Assembly: GCA_014281115.1 (NCBI GenBank)
Contig: JACONQ010000005.1
Coordinates: forward strand, 2,914,001-2,978,000
From: Laburnicola sp. R22_1
Taxonomy: Eukaryota; Ascomycota; Dothideomycetes; Pleosporales; Didymosphaeriaceae
Length of the DNA: 64,000 nt
Direction: 5' to 3'
Part shown: piece after piece, positions 1 to 12,150 of the stretch
Position numbering within the stretch: position 1 is the stretch's first letter
How the letters are laid out: each line of letters starts with the position of its first letter
Translations under genes and position numbers: made by a program
Notes under the pieces: generated by a model
What the model was told of the DNA's origin: nothing
The model's database searches: none
Seen by the model: the letters and a program-made list of their open reading frames with translations, nothing else

Positions 1-957
1 CTCTCTTCTTCCCTTTGCGTTCCTTGGGTGGGACCGCTTTTATGCGTAATGACTGGTCGGCTTCCATGGAGCTTTCGAGTAGATTGGGAAATATACGGCG
101 TAGCGACTGATGGGCACGCGTGCGGATGTCCTTGTCCGCTATCGGGGGAGCTATAACAGGTCTGAAATCCTTGGCTTTCCTGTCTTCTTTTCTCCGTATT
201 GCGCGGACGAGGGCTATGATTTCCGCGGTAGTCGTCTCGCCGAAAATCTCGTGGAGGTCTGCGAGATCGTCATCAGATAGCTATATTTATGTGAGCAAAA
301 GCTTTCAAGGTACGAGTGAGTCTCGCATACCTCCAAAGGCTCCTCTTCTTTCTGTGTTTTGGCGTGTTCAGGCTCCTCTGCCTTCCGGTCGGCGGTGCTG
401 ATTTGAGGCTTCGTCTCCGCGACGGATGGCTTATCCTGTACCGCATCCGTAGCGCTCTCCTCATGACCATTGGGCCTTTTTTCATGGGTGTCGTTCTCTG
501 CCTTCTTGCCATCGACCCCACTCTCTCGCTTCTCCTCATTACCACTAGGCTGCCGTCCGTCAATCCCATTTTCCGCTGTCGCTTCCGCTTTCCCAGCCTT
601 CGTCTCCTCCCGCACAGACTCGCCCACCCTCTTCTCCACCCCCGCCCTCCTCAAATGCAACACCCGCCCATCAAGCCCAATCTCATTGACCAAAAAGTCC
701 GTATACCGCTGCTTCAACACGCCCGTAAACCCCAAATTATCCGGGCGCACATACTCGGTAATGCCCGCTCTCATCTCTCGCTCGAGATCGCTATCGTTCG
801 TGGGTGTATCGGACAGAATGGGCGCTTTGGGCAGCGCCTGTGTACCCTGAGGGCCATCGTGGTCGGGCGCGTGGTCGCTGGGAGGGGCGGCGGCGGGGGA
901 ATCGTCGAGGCGGGCACGTTTCGCGGGGCGCGCGGAGAGGTCGGGCGGCGAGGACAT
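1..957 (-). CDS. pus7: Multisubstrate pseudouridine synthase 7 (TruD/PUS7 family), 5' part only
   Basis: PUS7 enzymes convert uridine to pseudouridine in tRNA, U2 snRNA and mRNA. The N-terminus begins with a basic, disordered segment (KRARLDD, nuclear-signal-like). Residues about 60-105 carry the TruD-type start block (ITEYVRPDNLGFTGVLKQ, then RYTDFLVNEI), followed by a long Glu/Lys-rich insert of the kind eukaryotic PUS7 proteins have. I place an intron at 281-330 (50 bp, GT-AG, phase 0), after which the reading continues LSDDDLADLHEIFGE and stays open to the window edge. The catalytic Asp and most of the TruD domain lie outside the window. The start at 957 (MSSPPDLS) is preferred; an in-frame ATG at 1041 would add 28 residues. 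Family call is firm, exact start less so. Confidence 0.85.
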
Positions 958-1556
958 TGTGTATGTGGGAGGAGTTGTGTATGCGAGTGGTAGGGACGGA
1001 CGGCCGACTGCAGGAGCTCTCCCAGTTGAGTTTTCGACCATGTTAGTAAGTTAGCGGGGCAGTTTTAGGCGAGCGCGGGCCTCGGTGGGGCAAGCCTAGG
1101 CGGCCACTATCGGCGGCATACATTGCTATCATTCATTCGTTCATTCATTCGTTTATATCCGTTTATAGTCACATTGCCATCACAGGCACAGATAACTTCA
1201 TTGTTCATGTTTGTCATTTCATTCAGCTACATGATTCCAACACGCGGTTGCCAAATTCGGGCGCCTAAACCGAATTTCCATCACTGTGAACGCCACCGGG
1301 TATAACATATGTTTTGCCTCCCCCTTCGCCGTGCCATCCAGCGCTAAACTAAGAGATATGCCTTGCGTAACAGTTTGTGAGCGAGAGTAAGAAGGGCAGT
1401 TGAAAAATAAAAGTGTAAATGTACGTGTGCTATTTGAATGGGGCCCTGTCATCGCTGGCTCGAAAGGAGTCGCAAGGACAGGGAAAGAAGAAAAGTCTCT
1501 GCCGTGCGAGATCCGTCAACGTATCTCGTGGTTGGAAAAGGGGAAACGGTGAGGGC
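958..1556. other. Intergenic: PUS7 promoter side and GH55 3' flank
   Basis: No convincing gene. It holds a short imperfect run of CATT/CGTT tetranucleotides at about 1129-1155. The overlapping reading frames here are short and featureless. Confidence 0.5.
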
Positions 1557-3923
1557 TTAAACTTGGGCGAAAATGCCGAGCGTCGCGCAGAAGTTGGACC
1601 GGTTTTCACTGTCCAGGGCGAGACCCTTGCCATCTTGCGTGATCATGTTGACCGACGCCTTGGACGAAAGACCGAAGACGTTGATGTTGGTCGACTTGGC
1701 GTCGATCTCGTTTATGTGCTCCTGGCAATCGTTCGTGGCCAGGCACGTCTGGGCGTAGTCCTGGAAGAAAGAGTAGGTACCCGCGCCGTAGACCCAGATG
1801 CTGGAGCTGTCGATGATGCGGACGGCCCAGGCGGTCTTGTCCGACTTCGTGCTCATGTCGGGGTCAAAGTACTTGTCGTTTTTGGTGAAAGGCTGAAGAG
1901 CATCAGGGTTGGGCTGATAATAAGGCGTCTCGGTCTGGATGGCACCGAGGAAGACGTCCTTAGCACCCTGGAAGTGGTATTGAGAAAGCACCGAGTGCTC
2001 GGAAGCGGTGCCGTAGAGCCAGACAGGACCCTGAGACTCGACGAGCATACCACGGCCGTTGTAGATGTCAATCTGGTTGTGGTCCTTGCGATCAAGCTCG
2101 TGGTCAGCCGTCCACAGCCAGACGTTCTCGAAGTATCCGTTGGAGTTCTTGGTGATGTGTAGCTGCATGAATGTACCAATGCAGTCGGGGTTAGCATCGT
2201 GTGTGGTGCCATTCTGCTTAGAGCACGTATCCGACTGCAATTCGGTACCAGCAAAACCACCAATACGGAAGTGGACGTCCCAAAGTCCCGCCTTGCCGTT
2301 CTCGGCGTTGATGTTCCACTCCATGAGGATGGCACCGGGAGCAGCACCTTTGTTGGTGACGATAGTGTCGCTCATCTCGAAAGCGCCTTTGTCGCCGCTC
2401 TGCTTGCCGATCTGAAACAACGGCTTTGGATTCTCCATGTCTTTGAAGTTGGCACCGGTGGCCATCAACAGGGGATAGGTCTCACCAACAATCTTGATGT
2501 TCTTCTCAGCGGGGACAACAATCGTATCTGAGAGGACGTAGGCGCCGTGGTCGATCCAAAGAATCTGACCGTCCTGGAGACCGTCGATGGCGGCCTGGAC
2601 AGCCTTGGTGTCGTCAGTCTTGCCGTCGCCTTTGGCACCCGAGGTCTTCGAAGAGACGAATTGAGCAGCATCGACATCCGCATATAACGGTTTGCTACGC
2701 TCGAAAAGACCGGAGTCGCCGAGGAGGCTCTCGGGCAGTTGAGGTCCGTTCTCGATATTGCCTTGGACACGACCCTGGGTGCCACCCGAAGCAAGAGCGT
2801 GACCCTGAGCCCAACCCTTTACGAGCGATCCACCGGCAAGGAGCTCCTGGCCTGCCTGGTCCTGTACGGCAGTCGTAGCACCAGAGAAGTCAACGTTCTG
2901 GAGAAGCAACGTGCCGCCCGTGGTAGGGATGCTAGTCTCCGAGAACGAGGTGTTGACACCGATGGGTGTGGAAATATACTTGCTGTCGAGCATCAAGACG
3001 GATCCGACAGTCTGGTTCTCGGGGGCATTGGCCATGTCAAGTCCAACCTTGCAGCCGTTGAAGGTGTTGGACTTCATAGTCCAGAGCCAGTTCCAGTTCA
3101 TGTAGATGCCAGTGCCACACTTGTTGAAGGTCATGTTGCGGGTGGTGAATTGCTGGCTACCCAGGAAGGCACCGACGCCACCACCGTTGAAGACGAGGTC
3201 GGTCAAGAAACCACCCGAGCCGTTGTCTTGAAAGATACCCTTCTGGTCCTTGCCTGCGTCACCCTCGGCCATGTTGAAGACAACATTCTGAATGCTGGTG
3301 GCTTGAGAGACCTGCCAATGCACACAAGCAGCGGCTTTGGCGGCAGAGATGTCGATGACAAAGTTGCGGATAGAGCGATAAAAGTTGTTCTGGTTGATGT
3401 ACCAGTTGGCACCGTTTCCACCCTCGATGTAGGGATCGGCATCAATGAGACCCATGCCCGCGAAATCGGCTGAAGCTTTCAGGGTAGGGAGCTGTTTCGC
3501 ATCACCGATAAACTGCGTGTAGTAGTACTGGATGATGGGCTTGCTGACGACGTAGGTACCGGGTGGGAAGTAGACGATGGCTGGAGTTATCGTCGTAGAA
3601 TCGCAGCCTTCTCCGCATCGCTCGCCGTCAGAGACGGCCTTGTTGATGGCCTCGCTATCGTCAGTGGATCCGTCACCCTTGGCTCCATAGTCGGCGACAT
3701 TGCGGTATACGAGATAGCTGTCGGGGGTGTCGTGGAACGCTGCTTTGCCTTGCTTCTTGGAGGCAAGTGCAGGGAGCCAGTATCCAGATGCGCTCGTGGA
3801 ACCAGAACCGGACGAGTTTGTCGAAGGGGTGTCTGCCTGTGCGACCGGCGCAGCAGACGATGGGGTGGCTGAAAGCAACACGCGCAGCGTGAGGAGCAGC
3901 GCCGTAGCGCTAAATGCTACCAT
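1557..3923 (-). CDS. Secreted glycoside hydrolase family 55 exo-beta-1,3-glucanase
   Basis: GH55 enzymes release glucose or gentiobiose from beta-1,3-glucan and act outside the cell, in wall turnover or on laminarin-type substrates. The 788-residue single-exon frame has a signal peptide (about residues 1-25, hydrophobic core LLLTLRVLL, cleavage after SSA or APVA). It has the two tandem pectate-lyase-like beta-helix halves of GH55: the first starts near residue 73 (YRNVADYGAKGDGSTDDSEA), the second near 420 with the repeated block GAKGDGKTDDTKAVQAAIDG. Length matches the family (about 750-800). A Ser/Thr/Gly linker follows the signal peptide. The family includes EXG1 of Cochliobolus carbonum; I do not assign that name. 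No intron is needed. The start ATG at 3923 is the only one that keeps the signal peptide. Confidence 0.92.
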   Translation of the reverse strand: MVAFSATALLLTLRVLLSATPSSAAPVAQADTPSTNSSGSGSTSASGYWLPALASKKQGKAAFHDTPDSYLVYRNVADYGAKGDGSTDDSEAINKAVSDGERCGEGCDSTTITPAIVYFPPGTYVVSKPIIQYYYTQFIGDAKQLPTLKASADFAGMGLIDADPYIEGGNGANWYINQNNFYRSIRNFVIDISAAKAAACVHWQVSQATSIQNVVFNMAEGDAGKDQKGIFQDNGSGGFLTDLVFNGGGVGAFLGSQQFTTRNMTFNKCGTGIYMNWNWLWTMKSNTFNGCKVGLDMANAPENQTVGSVLMLDSKYISTPIGVNTSFSETSIPTTGGTLLLQNVDFSGATTAVQDQAGQELLAGGSLVKGWAQGHALASGGTQGRVQGNIENGPQLPESLLGDSGLFERSKPLYADVDAAQFVSSKTSGAKGDGKTDDTKAVQAAIDGLQDGQILWIDHGAYVLSDTIVVPAEKNIKIVGETYPLLMATGANFKDMENPKPLFQIGKQSGDKGAFEMSDTIVTNKGAAPGAILMEWNINAENGKAGLWDVHFRIGGFAGTELQSDTCSKQNGTTHDANPDCIGTFMQLHITKNSNGYFENVWLWTADHELDRKDHNQIDIYNGRGMLVESQGPVWLYGTASEHSVLSQYHFQGAKDVFLGAIQTETPYYQPNPDALQPFTKNDKYFDPDMSTKSDKTAWAVRIIDSSSIWVYGAGTYSFFQDYAQTCLATNDCQEHINEIDAKSTNINVFGLSSKASVNMITQDGKGLALDSENRSNFCATLGIFAQV

Positions 3924-5547
3924 GATGATAGCAAAGTAACGAAGTCGAGAAAAGGTGTAGTGCTGTGCAGAGGTTTGTGAAGACTGGAAGTTGCAAAGTC
4001 AGTGTCCTGCAAAGACTTTGCGTGGTAGTTGTCCAAGGAATGCAATTTCAGTGGTTGATGTAGCAACAAGTGAGCGTGGAGGATTGCTTTTTATATCCAA
4101 AGATGGATGAATGAATGGATGAATGAATGAATGTAACAATGGGAATGAATAGAACAATGAAGCACAATACAATGTGAGCAACTGCAAGGCTGCATGAAGG
4201 TGAAGGTGAGGGCGGCGGACATTGTTCATATACAATGTCACACTCCCGGTGGCAAAAAGAGACTGTGGGGGACTCACTCGAGCGAGACGAAGTACGCGCC
4301 AATGGGCAGGTATGTTTTCAAACCTTCCGGTTTCAAGTTTCTGATGGCCGGCATGCGTTTGTCGCTGTCGTCTGGCGCCTTCACTACCAGCATCGCATTG
4401 TCATTTTATATCCCGACTTTCAATGTCATACCAGCGCTCTTTTGCCGCCCCATGGCTCTCAACCGCGCCCGAGGAGCCATTCACTCCACCCAGCAAGCCA
4501 TCGTTTTCTCGCGCGCTATGGTGTGGCCACAGAGCCATGCCTGTCCGCCCCAGGGCGCACTGCCCAAAGCAGCAGCAAGGAACGCGCTGGTGCCCTCAGA
4601 GTTTAGTTTGCAGGTAGACGGGCGTGAAACATGCAGAGGCCGTGGGCCAGTCAGTCGTGTGGATCTCAAGGGTCCTGCAAGGGGAGTCATTCTGTACCTT
4701 GCGGGTGGCAGATGGATCGCCAAGGGTGCCACAACCGAGACCAGGGCCTGAAACGTCGAAGCGTCTCCCACCTAAACGGCTGCGCATTCGCACGCCCTCA
4801 CTGGCCTCTCGGATATATTTGCTGTGTGCGAGCGCTTCAGCGCCAGGTCGATGGCTCGAGTCGAGAGGTCACGGCAACGCCACGGGCCGCCAGCGCATCG
4901 TCGCATCGCGCCGCCGAGGCAAAATCTATTCGGGAGAGTCGACAGAGTAACAGAGCTACGGGAGATGCTTGCGCCGCCGGACAACCCGCTCGAGCAGACA
5001 GCGCATGGCCCGGACAGTCAAGCGTGTGGGGAGAAGCTTCGCCGCATCCTTCAAATTTCACGATGCTTGTTGCGCTTGAACGACGGAGGTTGCAAGTTGC
5101 AAGCCCGTAGAGGGGAGCCTGACGCCTAACGCACAAAGGAAGCTGCCACCCTGCCACTACACAGCACCTCCGCAAACCAGATATTCACTACTCCACGCGC
5201 CACGGTTCTCATCAAACATTGCCTACCTAGGGCCATGGTACGGTAGATCCTGTGCCAATCGGCGCACTACGAACCTACCCGTTCCGGAAATACGCCTACA
5301 GCAGCTTGGGTCATCCTGTAATGTGTAGAGAGCTCTTTCATTTCAGGAGCATACTCTGGAATAGACTAGATGTTTGATGGGAGCATCGCCCACGAAGATC
5401 CCTGACACTTAGGAGTGACTGTTATGTTTAATACTACTGACCAATGGCATTCTATTGGGAAGAATTCTTTCACGCACGAGAAGGGAAGCTCTTCTGACGA
5501 TCAAGTTCACATGCGTCGGAGATTTGAATCTGGTCCTAAAACCTCCG
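3924..5547. other. Long intergenic stretch
   Basis: About 1.6 kb with no gene I can support. It contains a GATG/AATG tetranucleotide repeat at about 4102-4135, just upstream of the GH55 start. Frames such as 4194-4751 (plus) have skewed composition and no recognisable domain. Confidence 0.4.
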
Positions 5548-7797
5548 TCACCAAAAGTCCTTCGCATTGTCCTCTGCGCCAGGTTGCATTGACGGCGGCG
5601 CACTCTCGTCTTGTTGCTCGTTTTGAAGCGTGCATATCACCCGTGCAAGTCGTTCGATGCCTTCCGCTAGCATGTCTTCTTCCTCCCAAGCAAAGCAAAG
5701 TCTACCCAAGGATTAGCACAGTCTCGAAACAGGCTTCGCACTCAAGGCCTATTCCCGAAGTACTGCAGTTGTCGATGTAGACAATCTGCATAGTGCATCC
5801 TTGCTGCAGGGCTCTGAGACATGGCGGCTGCCTACCTGATATCGTTTTCGAAATGGGTACCTGCGTTCTCTGTGTCCCCGGGTACCTCAAAAATTTCGCC
5901 CTACATAGAGCCGTTAGACTAGTACTACCCGAACATGGACTCAGAGCTTTTCCCACCTGCGCAACCACCACATTCTCTTCTTCCTTGGCACGTTGTGTGA
6001 CGACCGCGCTTTTGAGCGGAAAAGGAAGGGTCAGCCAGATGAAATATCCTCCCACGACATCTCGACCCATCTGCGGCAGACGAGCACCGAGAGGAATCAG
6101 CTCTCTGTTGATCGCTGCAAGCATTGTCCGGTAGCGTCTTCCGTATGCGGGTTGAAGGGTCTCGTAGACATGGCGCTGGACATCTCCCGATGCTAGTAGG
6201 TCTGCTAAAATTGTCGCCGCCAGCTGTGAAGGGGCCCCGCCTGAGCGGCTTGAGCCTCTGTAACTATGTTAACTCTCGACGTCCATATATTTGCCATTGT
6301 CGGACTGTCCGCACCATCTACACTACAGCCCAGTTGTACTACACATCTAGAATGCTACACAACGGGAAGGTGTGATAGTTATGTGGCGAGGGAGTTGTGA
6401 TGGCATACGTACGTCTGGCTTGCCCCGAACGCTAGCTTCGCAGTGCCCTCACACCATCCAGTCCTTAGCCCAGGACCGACGAACTTTGAGAAGCTTCCGT
6501 TTGACGCCGCATTGCCAAACCCGTCAGCACCCTCTCTTTCTGCACCTCCGTCGAGATCTCGATCAATGTCGACAATCCTAGGTAAGATAGCCTTTTCAAG
6601 CGATAGCGTCTTCGATGTGAGACTGGCAGGCCATTGTAGGAAGTCGTAGACATCATCAGTGATGATCAGAGCGTCGTGCTCCCGTGCTAGTCTAACCAAC
6701 TGTTCCCTTCGCCTTAGAGACATTGTTTTGAACGAAGGGTTCGAAAAGGTCGGAACCGCATAAATGACGTGGCGGTAGGCTTTTGACCATGGTCGTAGAG
6801 GTTTGAGGCGCTGCTGCGCGGTCAGTCTTCCACAAGAACGACAAAGTTGGTTGCATGCTTCGTCAAGGGTTTCGCAAAACACTGCTAGCGACAACACCTG
6901 CAATGGTATGCTGAACGAAGAGTCTATCACGTTCACCACGTTAAGAAGCGCGTTCACAGATCTAGTAATCGACGGATGAAGGCATCCCAAAAGCTATGAT
7001 GCAGACACAGGAAACGAGCAGACTATATGGGACCAAAGGTTGAGCAGAGAAGCAAATATAAGACACTTGGTGCTGACAGTACTCACCGCTTCTTTATGTG
7101 ACTGCGCTAGCGATTTCTCCTCGCTCTTTCTTATTTCTCGTCTGAGAAAGTCGATATCAATGCCCTCTTCATCCTCCGGGACCGCTCGGAGCTTTAGTGC
7201 GCTATCATCGAAGATCCTAAACGCGAGCATATACGTTGGGCAAACTAACCACACATTGCGCGTGTACAGTGGGTCAGTGAAGACCTGGAGTAGACATGCA
7301 AGATTCTGCGAGGCTCCGCCAGTAATGCATATGCGCTCTTCAGTGATGGGTGCCCGTGGTTGGTAGAAACTGCTAAGCCACGAGGCCATGTTCTTGCGTA
7401 ACTGGCATGGAGGTCAGCAGTTGAGGAAGCCCGCGTTTCCCCAAAGACATATGTTACTTTCAAGTCGCCATCGTCCGGTGCATACAGCATTGCCGGAAAT
7501 GCCGTGGTAGGATTCTGGAGAACATTCCGCGAGCCCTTTTCGACAAGATGAGTAGGGAGTAGAGAGGGGTTTGGCCATCTAATGCGGAAACACGGTCAGC
7601 AGGGGGTTGTGGTGGAGCAACGCCCACCAGTGCAGTTCAGATATACACATCTACCAGCCCAGCAACTGGCTATTGAAGAAGCGTCAGGCTAGAAGACAAG
7701 GATGCGAACAGGATCTGACGTGCCCTCTCAACAAATTGATCAGCTTTTTAGAGCTAGTCGCCGAGCTGACTACTTCCGAGAAATTGGATGTCCCCAT
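5548..7797 (-). CDS. Class I/II PLP-dependent aminotransferase (fold type I)
   Basis: Seven exons by my reading: 7797-7724, 7578-7458, 7401-7087, 6810-6413, 6257-5957, 5900-5836, 5701-5548. Joined, they give a continuous aminotransferase with the family blocks in order: INLLRG-WPNPSLLP, ITGGASQNLACLLQVF, VIYAVPTFSNPSFKTM, ITDDVYDFLQW, SFSKFVGPGLRTGWCEG (the SFSK lysine is the expected PLP Schiff-base residue), TGSSRSGGAPSQ, and a C-terminal LCFAWEEEDM. It probably moves an amino group between an amino acid and a 2-oxo acid in the cytosol; substrate cannot be told (relatives are annotated as 2-aminoadipate, aromatic or ACC-synthase-like enzymes). Two points are unusual: intron 1 (7579-7723) fits only with a GC donor, and intron 3 (6811-7086) is long at 276 bp with an uncertain acceptor. 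Start at 7797 is the first ATG in frame. Confidence 0.8.
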
Positions 7798-8917
7798 GGT
7801 CCCCTTTCGACTCTGGTCCGGTCGCAAGTGGGTGCCGACGAAATATTGAAATGCTGAGGCATCCGAAAGATTGTTCTTTTAATAGGCCCAGCCAACAGCT
7901 GAACCCAAGACGCTCGGTTGTGGCTAAAAGAGATGTGGCGCACAGGTTGGAAAGCCAAGCGGGTAGTAGCCTTTGGAGACAGGTCGAATAACAGCACCTC
8001 CAAATGGCGGCGACGCTTGCGGTGTGTGTGAAAGGTTCGAAGAGATGCCGTTCCAGAAGGAATCGAAAAGCCACTGGGCATGCTGGGAAGGCCAAGCATG
8101 GCCCGTATCAATAAAAGGCATACGTCATGCCTGCCGAGCCGCAAGCACCCACGTGGGCATGATTTTGCGGGAAAAAAAGAGAGAGGGTCGTGTCGCGCTG
8201 CTACTCCGCTGGCCATTGCCATGCGCATACATTAGCATAGGAGCAGGCGTCCGGGCCTGACGCGGCCACGGCAGATCTTCAGACAGGCGCCGGCGTAACG
8301 CGGACAGTCTCAGAGGTGACCGAGCCCCCAGCGTTGCAGAATAAGTCCGCCGTGCGTCGACTCGGGAGCAGCGGAGAGCTTCATGAACAGAGCCAACGCT
8401 CTGCCGTACAGGTCCCTAGGTATACCGTATACGCACGCCTCAGCCTGGCTGCCGCGCCACATTGAGGCAATTATCGGAGCCCGTGCTGACCACGTTTTCC
8501 ACCGTGTGGCGAGGCGTGGAAAGGCTTCGCGTCCGTCTCGGGACCCTTGCCCTTCACAGCATGGTTTGACGCCCGTTTCGACCGTGCTGGCCCCGTCCAT
8601 ATAGGTACAATGGACCTCCCCAACGCGCTAGCTTGCCATCGTCCTTTTCCCACGACTCCAGTACGGTAGTGCCAGGCTTCTACGGCGACCTCCGCCGTGC
8701 TCCATGGCCTCGTCTCTGTTTTGGCACTCCACGGCATAGGCAACACATAGACCGAACATATACCCGCACCCACCCACCCGCACCGGACCGCACTCTCCGC
8801 CTGTATCTATATCGCTATCACGCCCCTCCATCTTCTGAGGCTCCGCTGAGCAAGCCCTTGTTGGGACCATTTGGGGCGAGCTGCTGAGCTTGTTTGCGTT
8901 GGCCTGGCACAGTCACC
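7798..8917. other. Divergent promoter region
   Basis: About 1.1 kb between the aminotransferase (minus) and the 8918 gene (plus). No gene is supported. It presumably holds both promoters; a pyrimidine-rich tract lies at about 8740-8850. Confidence 0.45.
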
Positions 8918-11571
8918 ATGTTGGACACGGACAAGAAAGCGAGCCGCCGGCTCTCGTCGCTTTTCTCCATGGGCTCTGCGACATCGCCTGAGTCGGACGC
9001 TGCCGCATCATCCCACTTGAGCAGCCGTCTCTCCAAAGTGAAGAAGCGCATCTCTTCGCACTCGCTAGCGCCCGACTATCCTCCCCCTTCCGCCCGCACC
9101 GGCCCCGCACCTCCACGTCCCACGATACAACCTGTCGAGTCCGTGGCTGCCGCCTTCGAATCCCTAGAGCCACCACCACCGCTCTCAGCCTCAGGCCTTG
9201 CTTCGTCACCCAACTCGCGGAGCAGCTCTCCCGGCCGGCTGAGCAAAAGTCGGCCATGCACACCCAGCACCGATGGCGGCGCAGGGCTACTTACGCCCAC
9301 GGACCCGAACTCCAAGAAGAACAGGCGCCGAAGCAAGCTGTTCGGTGGCGCCGAGAGCAGCGACGAGCGAGTGCACGACGCCAAGGATAGCCCTTTGGCC
9401 TGGGTTGTTGGACACAAAGGAAAAGTGGCATACAACCTGACCATGCTGTTGAATGGCGAAAAGGTACGTTTCTTGAGTGTGGACAATCGCCCGGGACTGA
9501 CGCGCGTAACCAGGTAGAGGAGCTGTGGGACGACGCGGGCGACACGCTCGTTTACCTTTTTCCCCGAACCTCGAACAAAGGCCCCTCTTTCCGCATAGAC
9601 TCGTCTGTTTATGCGGCCTCACAATACATGACCAGATTAATACATGGGAGACTGTACAGCGACACGGCCTCTGAGTTGCCCGACCGCACCATCCGCAGCT
9701 CGTCTGCCACCTTCCCGCTTCCCTCGCGGACCGGCTCGCCTGATGCTAGCGTAGCAGACAGCTCCGACGGATCCAAGGGGTCGAGAGCCCTCAGCGATGC
9801 TACCGAGGACGACCACTCCGAAAAACATCTCTACATGCCGATTGCCCTTAGCACCGACCAAGCGCCGATAACTCCCACAAGTTCGGAACCCAAACTGGCC
9901 ACAAAGGACATTGACACGCTCATATCGTATCGCAATTTCTTCGCCTTCCTCGTCGGCCAATCTTTGGTAGCTACTCCCAGGCACTCGGAGATATTCGATG
10001 TTTTCATGCGGATATCGGACATTCTGCAGCACTACAACTTTTCGAATGTGGACGGTTCCACATATGGTGAGGTCGCTGCATCAAGCTTCGACAGCTACGT
10101 TGACGAGCTTTATTTGGCCGATGTCCGGCAGAGTCGTGAAAAGACGATTGAAGCGCTGGTTCTTGGGGAGAGAATGCGCTCCATGTCATTGTATATCGAG
10201 GGCTTTGTTCACGCCGTGGGCAAGTTCGACAGCATCAAAGAGCTCCGCAGTCCAAAGTTCCACCTGATCAGTCCCAAAACGGGCACTCGTTTAGCGCGCG
10301 CAGCACTGGACTTGGACAATCGAGAAATGCACATCAACAGCAAGCTAAAGGAGTTTGAATTTCCCGCCATGTTCGCCGGTATCATGAATTCGGCTATGGC
10401 GGACGAGAAGAAAGTAGTCAGGTTTAGTAAATGGAAGTCGGCATTCATGAACACGAGATCCTTTGTTCTGGATCACTATAAGACCAAGTACGGTGGTTGG
10501 CTCCCGAAAGCGAGGTCGAAGAAGAATAACCTTACTACGAGTGGGCTGAACCGTCTGGTCTTGCTAGAGATGTATCAGGATATGTCCGACCTCTATGATT
10601 TATTGGTTGACCGAACGAACCTCACCAATCGTACAGCTGACGGTTTCATGAACGAGGACGAGCGATCCGACTTTGAATCCATCGCGACTCTCGCCCTGCG
10701 CAAGGTCTTGAGTGAATTCGATCGTAGCACACCCCCGGTGCAACCCCCGATACCTTTCGATGTGCCTTTGTATCCTACTATTCGCGACTTAAAAAAGGGC
10801 TATCCTACAGGGGATGCCAAGAAAGATGCCAAAGCGCGATCTAAGAAGCTCAGCAAAGACGAAATTGCACGGATGATCAAACAGTCGCATAATGCAGACT
10901 CAGACAAAAAGACATCGTTTCTGGAAGCTTTCCTACATTTCGAGCACAAGCAGGCATCAGGCAGCACTATGGAAGAGCTCTGGGAACAGAGGTCGGGCCA
11001 GTGGCTATTCCTGTACGCCGTTATACAATCTCTACCCATGTTGGTGGTTGATGCCCCAGGGGTTCGATTCAACGAAGGTGTGGAATACTTCCTTTGCGAG
11101 GTGCCACGATCCGGCATTCCCTGGGGTCGTGAAGACACTAGCCGTGCGCGAACGTGGTTCGGTGTCGCTGGAGGCTCCCATGTCGTCAGCTTACCGACAG
11201 ATGTGGTCGAACATGGAGTTGAGGGCGTCTTCCGTCGATCCCATTGCTGGCGAATGGCAGAGAAATGGGCCCAGAACGATAGCCTTCTGAACGCTGCTAT
11301 GAACGAGATGAATGCAACCCCTCTTCCGCCCCCACCTGGATTCCGTGACCCGTCGCCACGGTCTCGCTCACAGAGTCCAAGCGGAGATCGCCGACGCGAA
11401 AGTGTGATGAACCTCGGTCTGGAAGCGCTGCCTATGCCCCCAGGTATTGCACCTTCAGCTGGCTCGCCCATGCTGCGGCCTGCCTCCGTTCACGACCCGA
11501 CCAAGACCTTTGACTCGATTCTTGGATCCGTCCCTTCCAACAATGGGAAGGATAAGAAGAAGAAGAAATGA
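8918..11571 (+). CDS. Fungal-specific conserved protein, function unknown
   Basis: Two exons, 8918-9463 and 9514-11571, separated by a 50-bp GT-AG intron (junction NGEK/VEELW), give 867 residues. The N-terminal ~170 residues are Ser/Pro-rich and disordered (SSPNSRSSSPGR), then a folded region follows from about residue 165 (WVVGHKGKVAYNL) through a long mostly helical body with conserved-looking blocks such as FHLISPKTGTRLARAALDL, VVRFSKWKSAFMNTRSFVLD and RSGIPWGREDTSRARTWFGV. The C-terminus is Pro/Ser-rich and ends in a poly-Lys tail. I recognise the pattern as a widespread Pezizomycotina protein, possibly the family catalogued as DUF8004, from memory only. No catalytic motif or membrane segment is visible. 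The ATG at 8918 has a good CACC context and was preferred over 8894. Confidence 0.8.
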
Positions 11572-12150
11572 GGTGGCATTTTGTTTTCCTAGCTTGCATA
11601 GCATTTCGCTACGGATAATCTTCTTGATATATACATGGCAGGGGCGTTGCATTTTCACATATTTCACTACTATGCAGCATTTGACTGCGATCTGTTGGAA
11701 GTTAGATCTCATGGATGGATCGTATCAAAAAAGGACGGGTGGAAATAGAGAGATGGGTTAATGGGTGGCATAAGAGGGTTGTACAAGATTCACATAAATG
11801 TTACGATGCTGTGTATTATATCATTAATATGACGATAGTAGGTAGGAAACATCAATAGCCTGAATAGCATGTCTCCATGTTGCGTCCATGATTACTGCAT
11901 GACACTGCGGCCTGTGCAGCTTGATGCTCACGTGTGCGACGGACATCCACGGGTCCACCACGGGTCCAGTGTAGTGTAGTGCGGGTGTGGGGCCGAGCAG
12001 GGCACACCGCGGCCGGCACTAGGCAATGCCCGATAACAGCCCTTTGTTCTACTGTGGTCTACCCTCCACGAAGCTCACGCTGGAGCTCGCAGCGTGACGG
12101 CTGCGTCGGTACTTGGGTCTGTCCCGGCTCACTTCAACACAGCCTAGACA
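11572..12150. other. Intergenic between two plus-strand genes
   Basis: About 580 bp with AT-rich 3' flank (11780-11860) then GC-rich sequence before the sideroflexin start. No gene seen. Confidence 0.45.

Noticed and set aside
1123..1160. Tetranucleotide runs at 1.13 kb and 4.1 kb as CRISPR or functional repeats
   Set aside because: Simple imperfect microsatellites without spacers, and CRISPR is not expected in a fungus.
4194..4751. 185-codon plus-strand frame as a gene
   Set aside because: No recognisable content and overlaps equal-length frames on the other strand.
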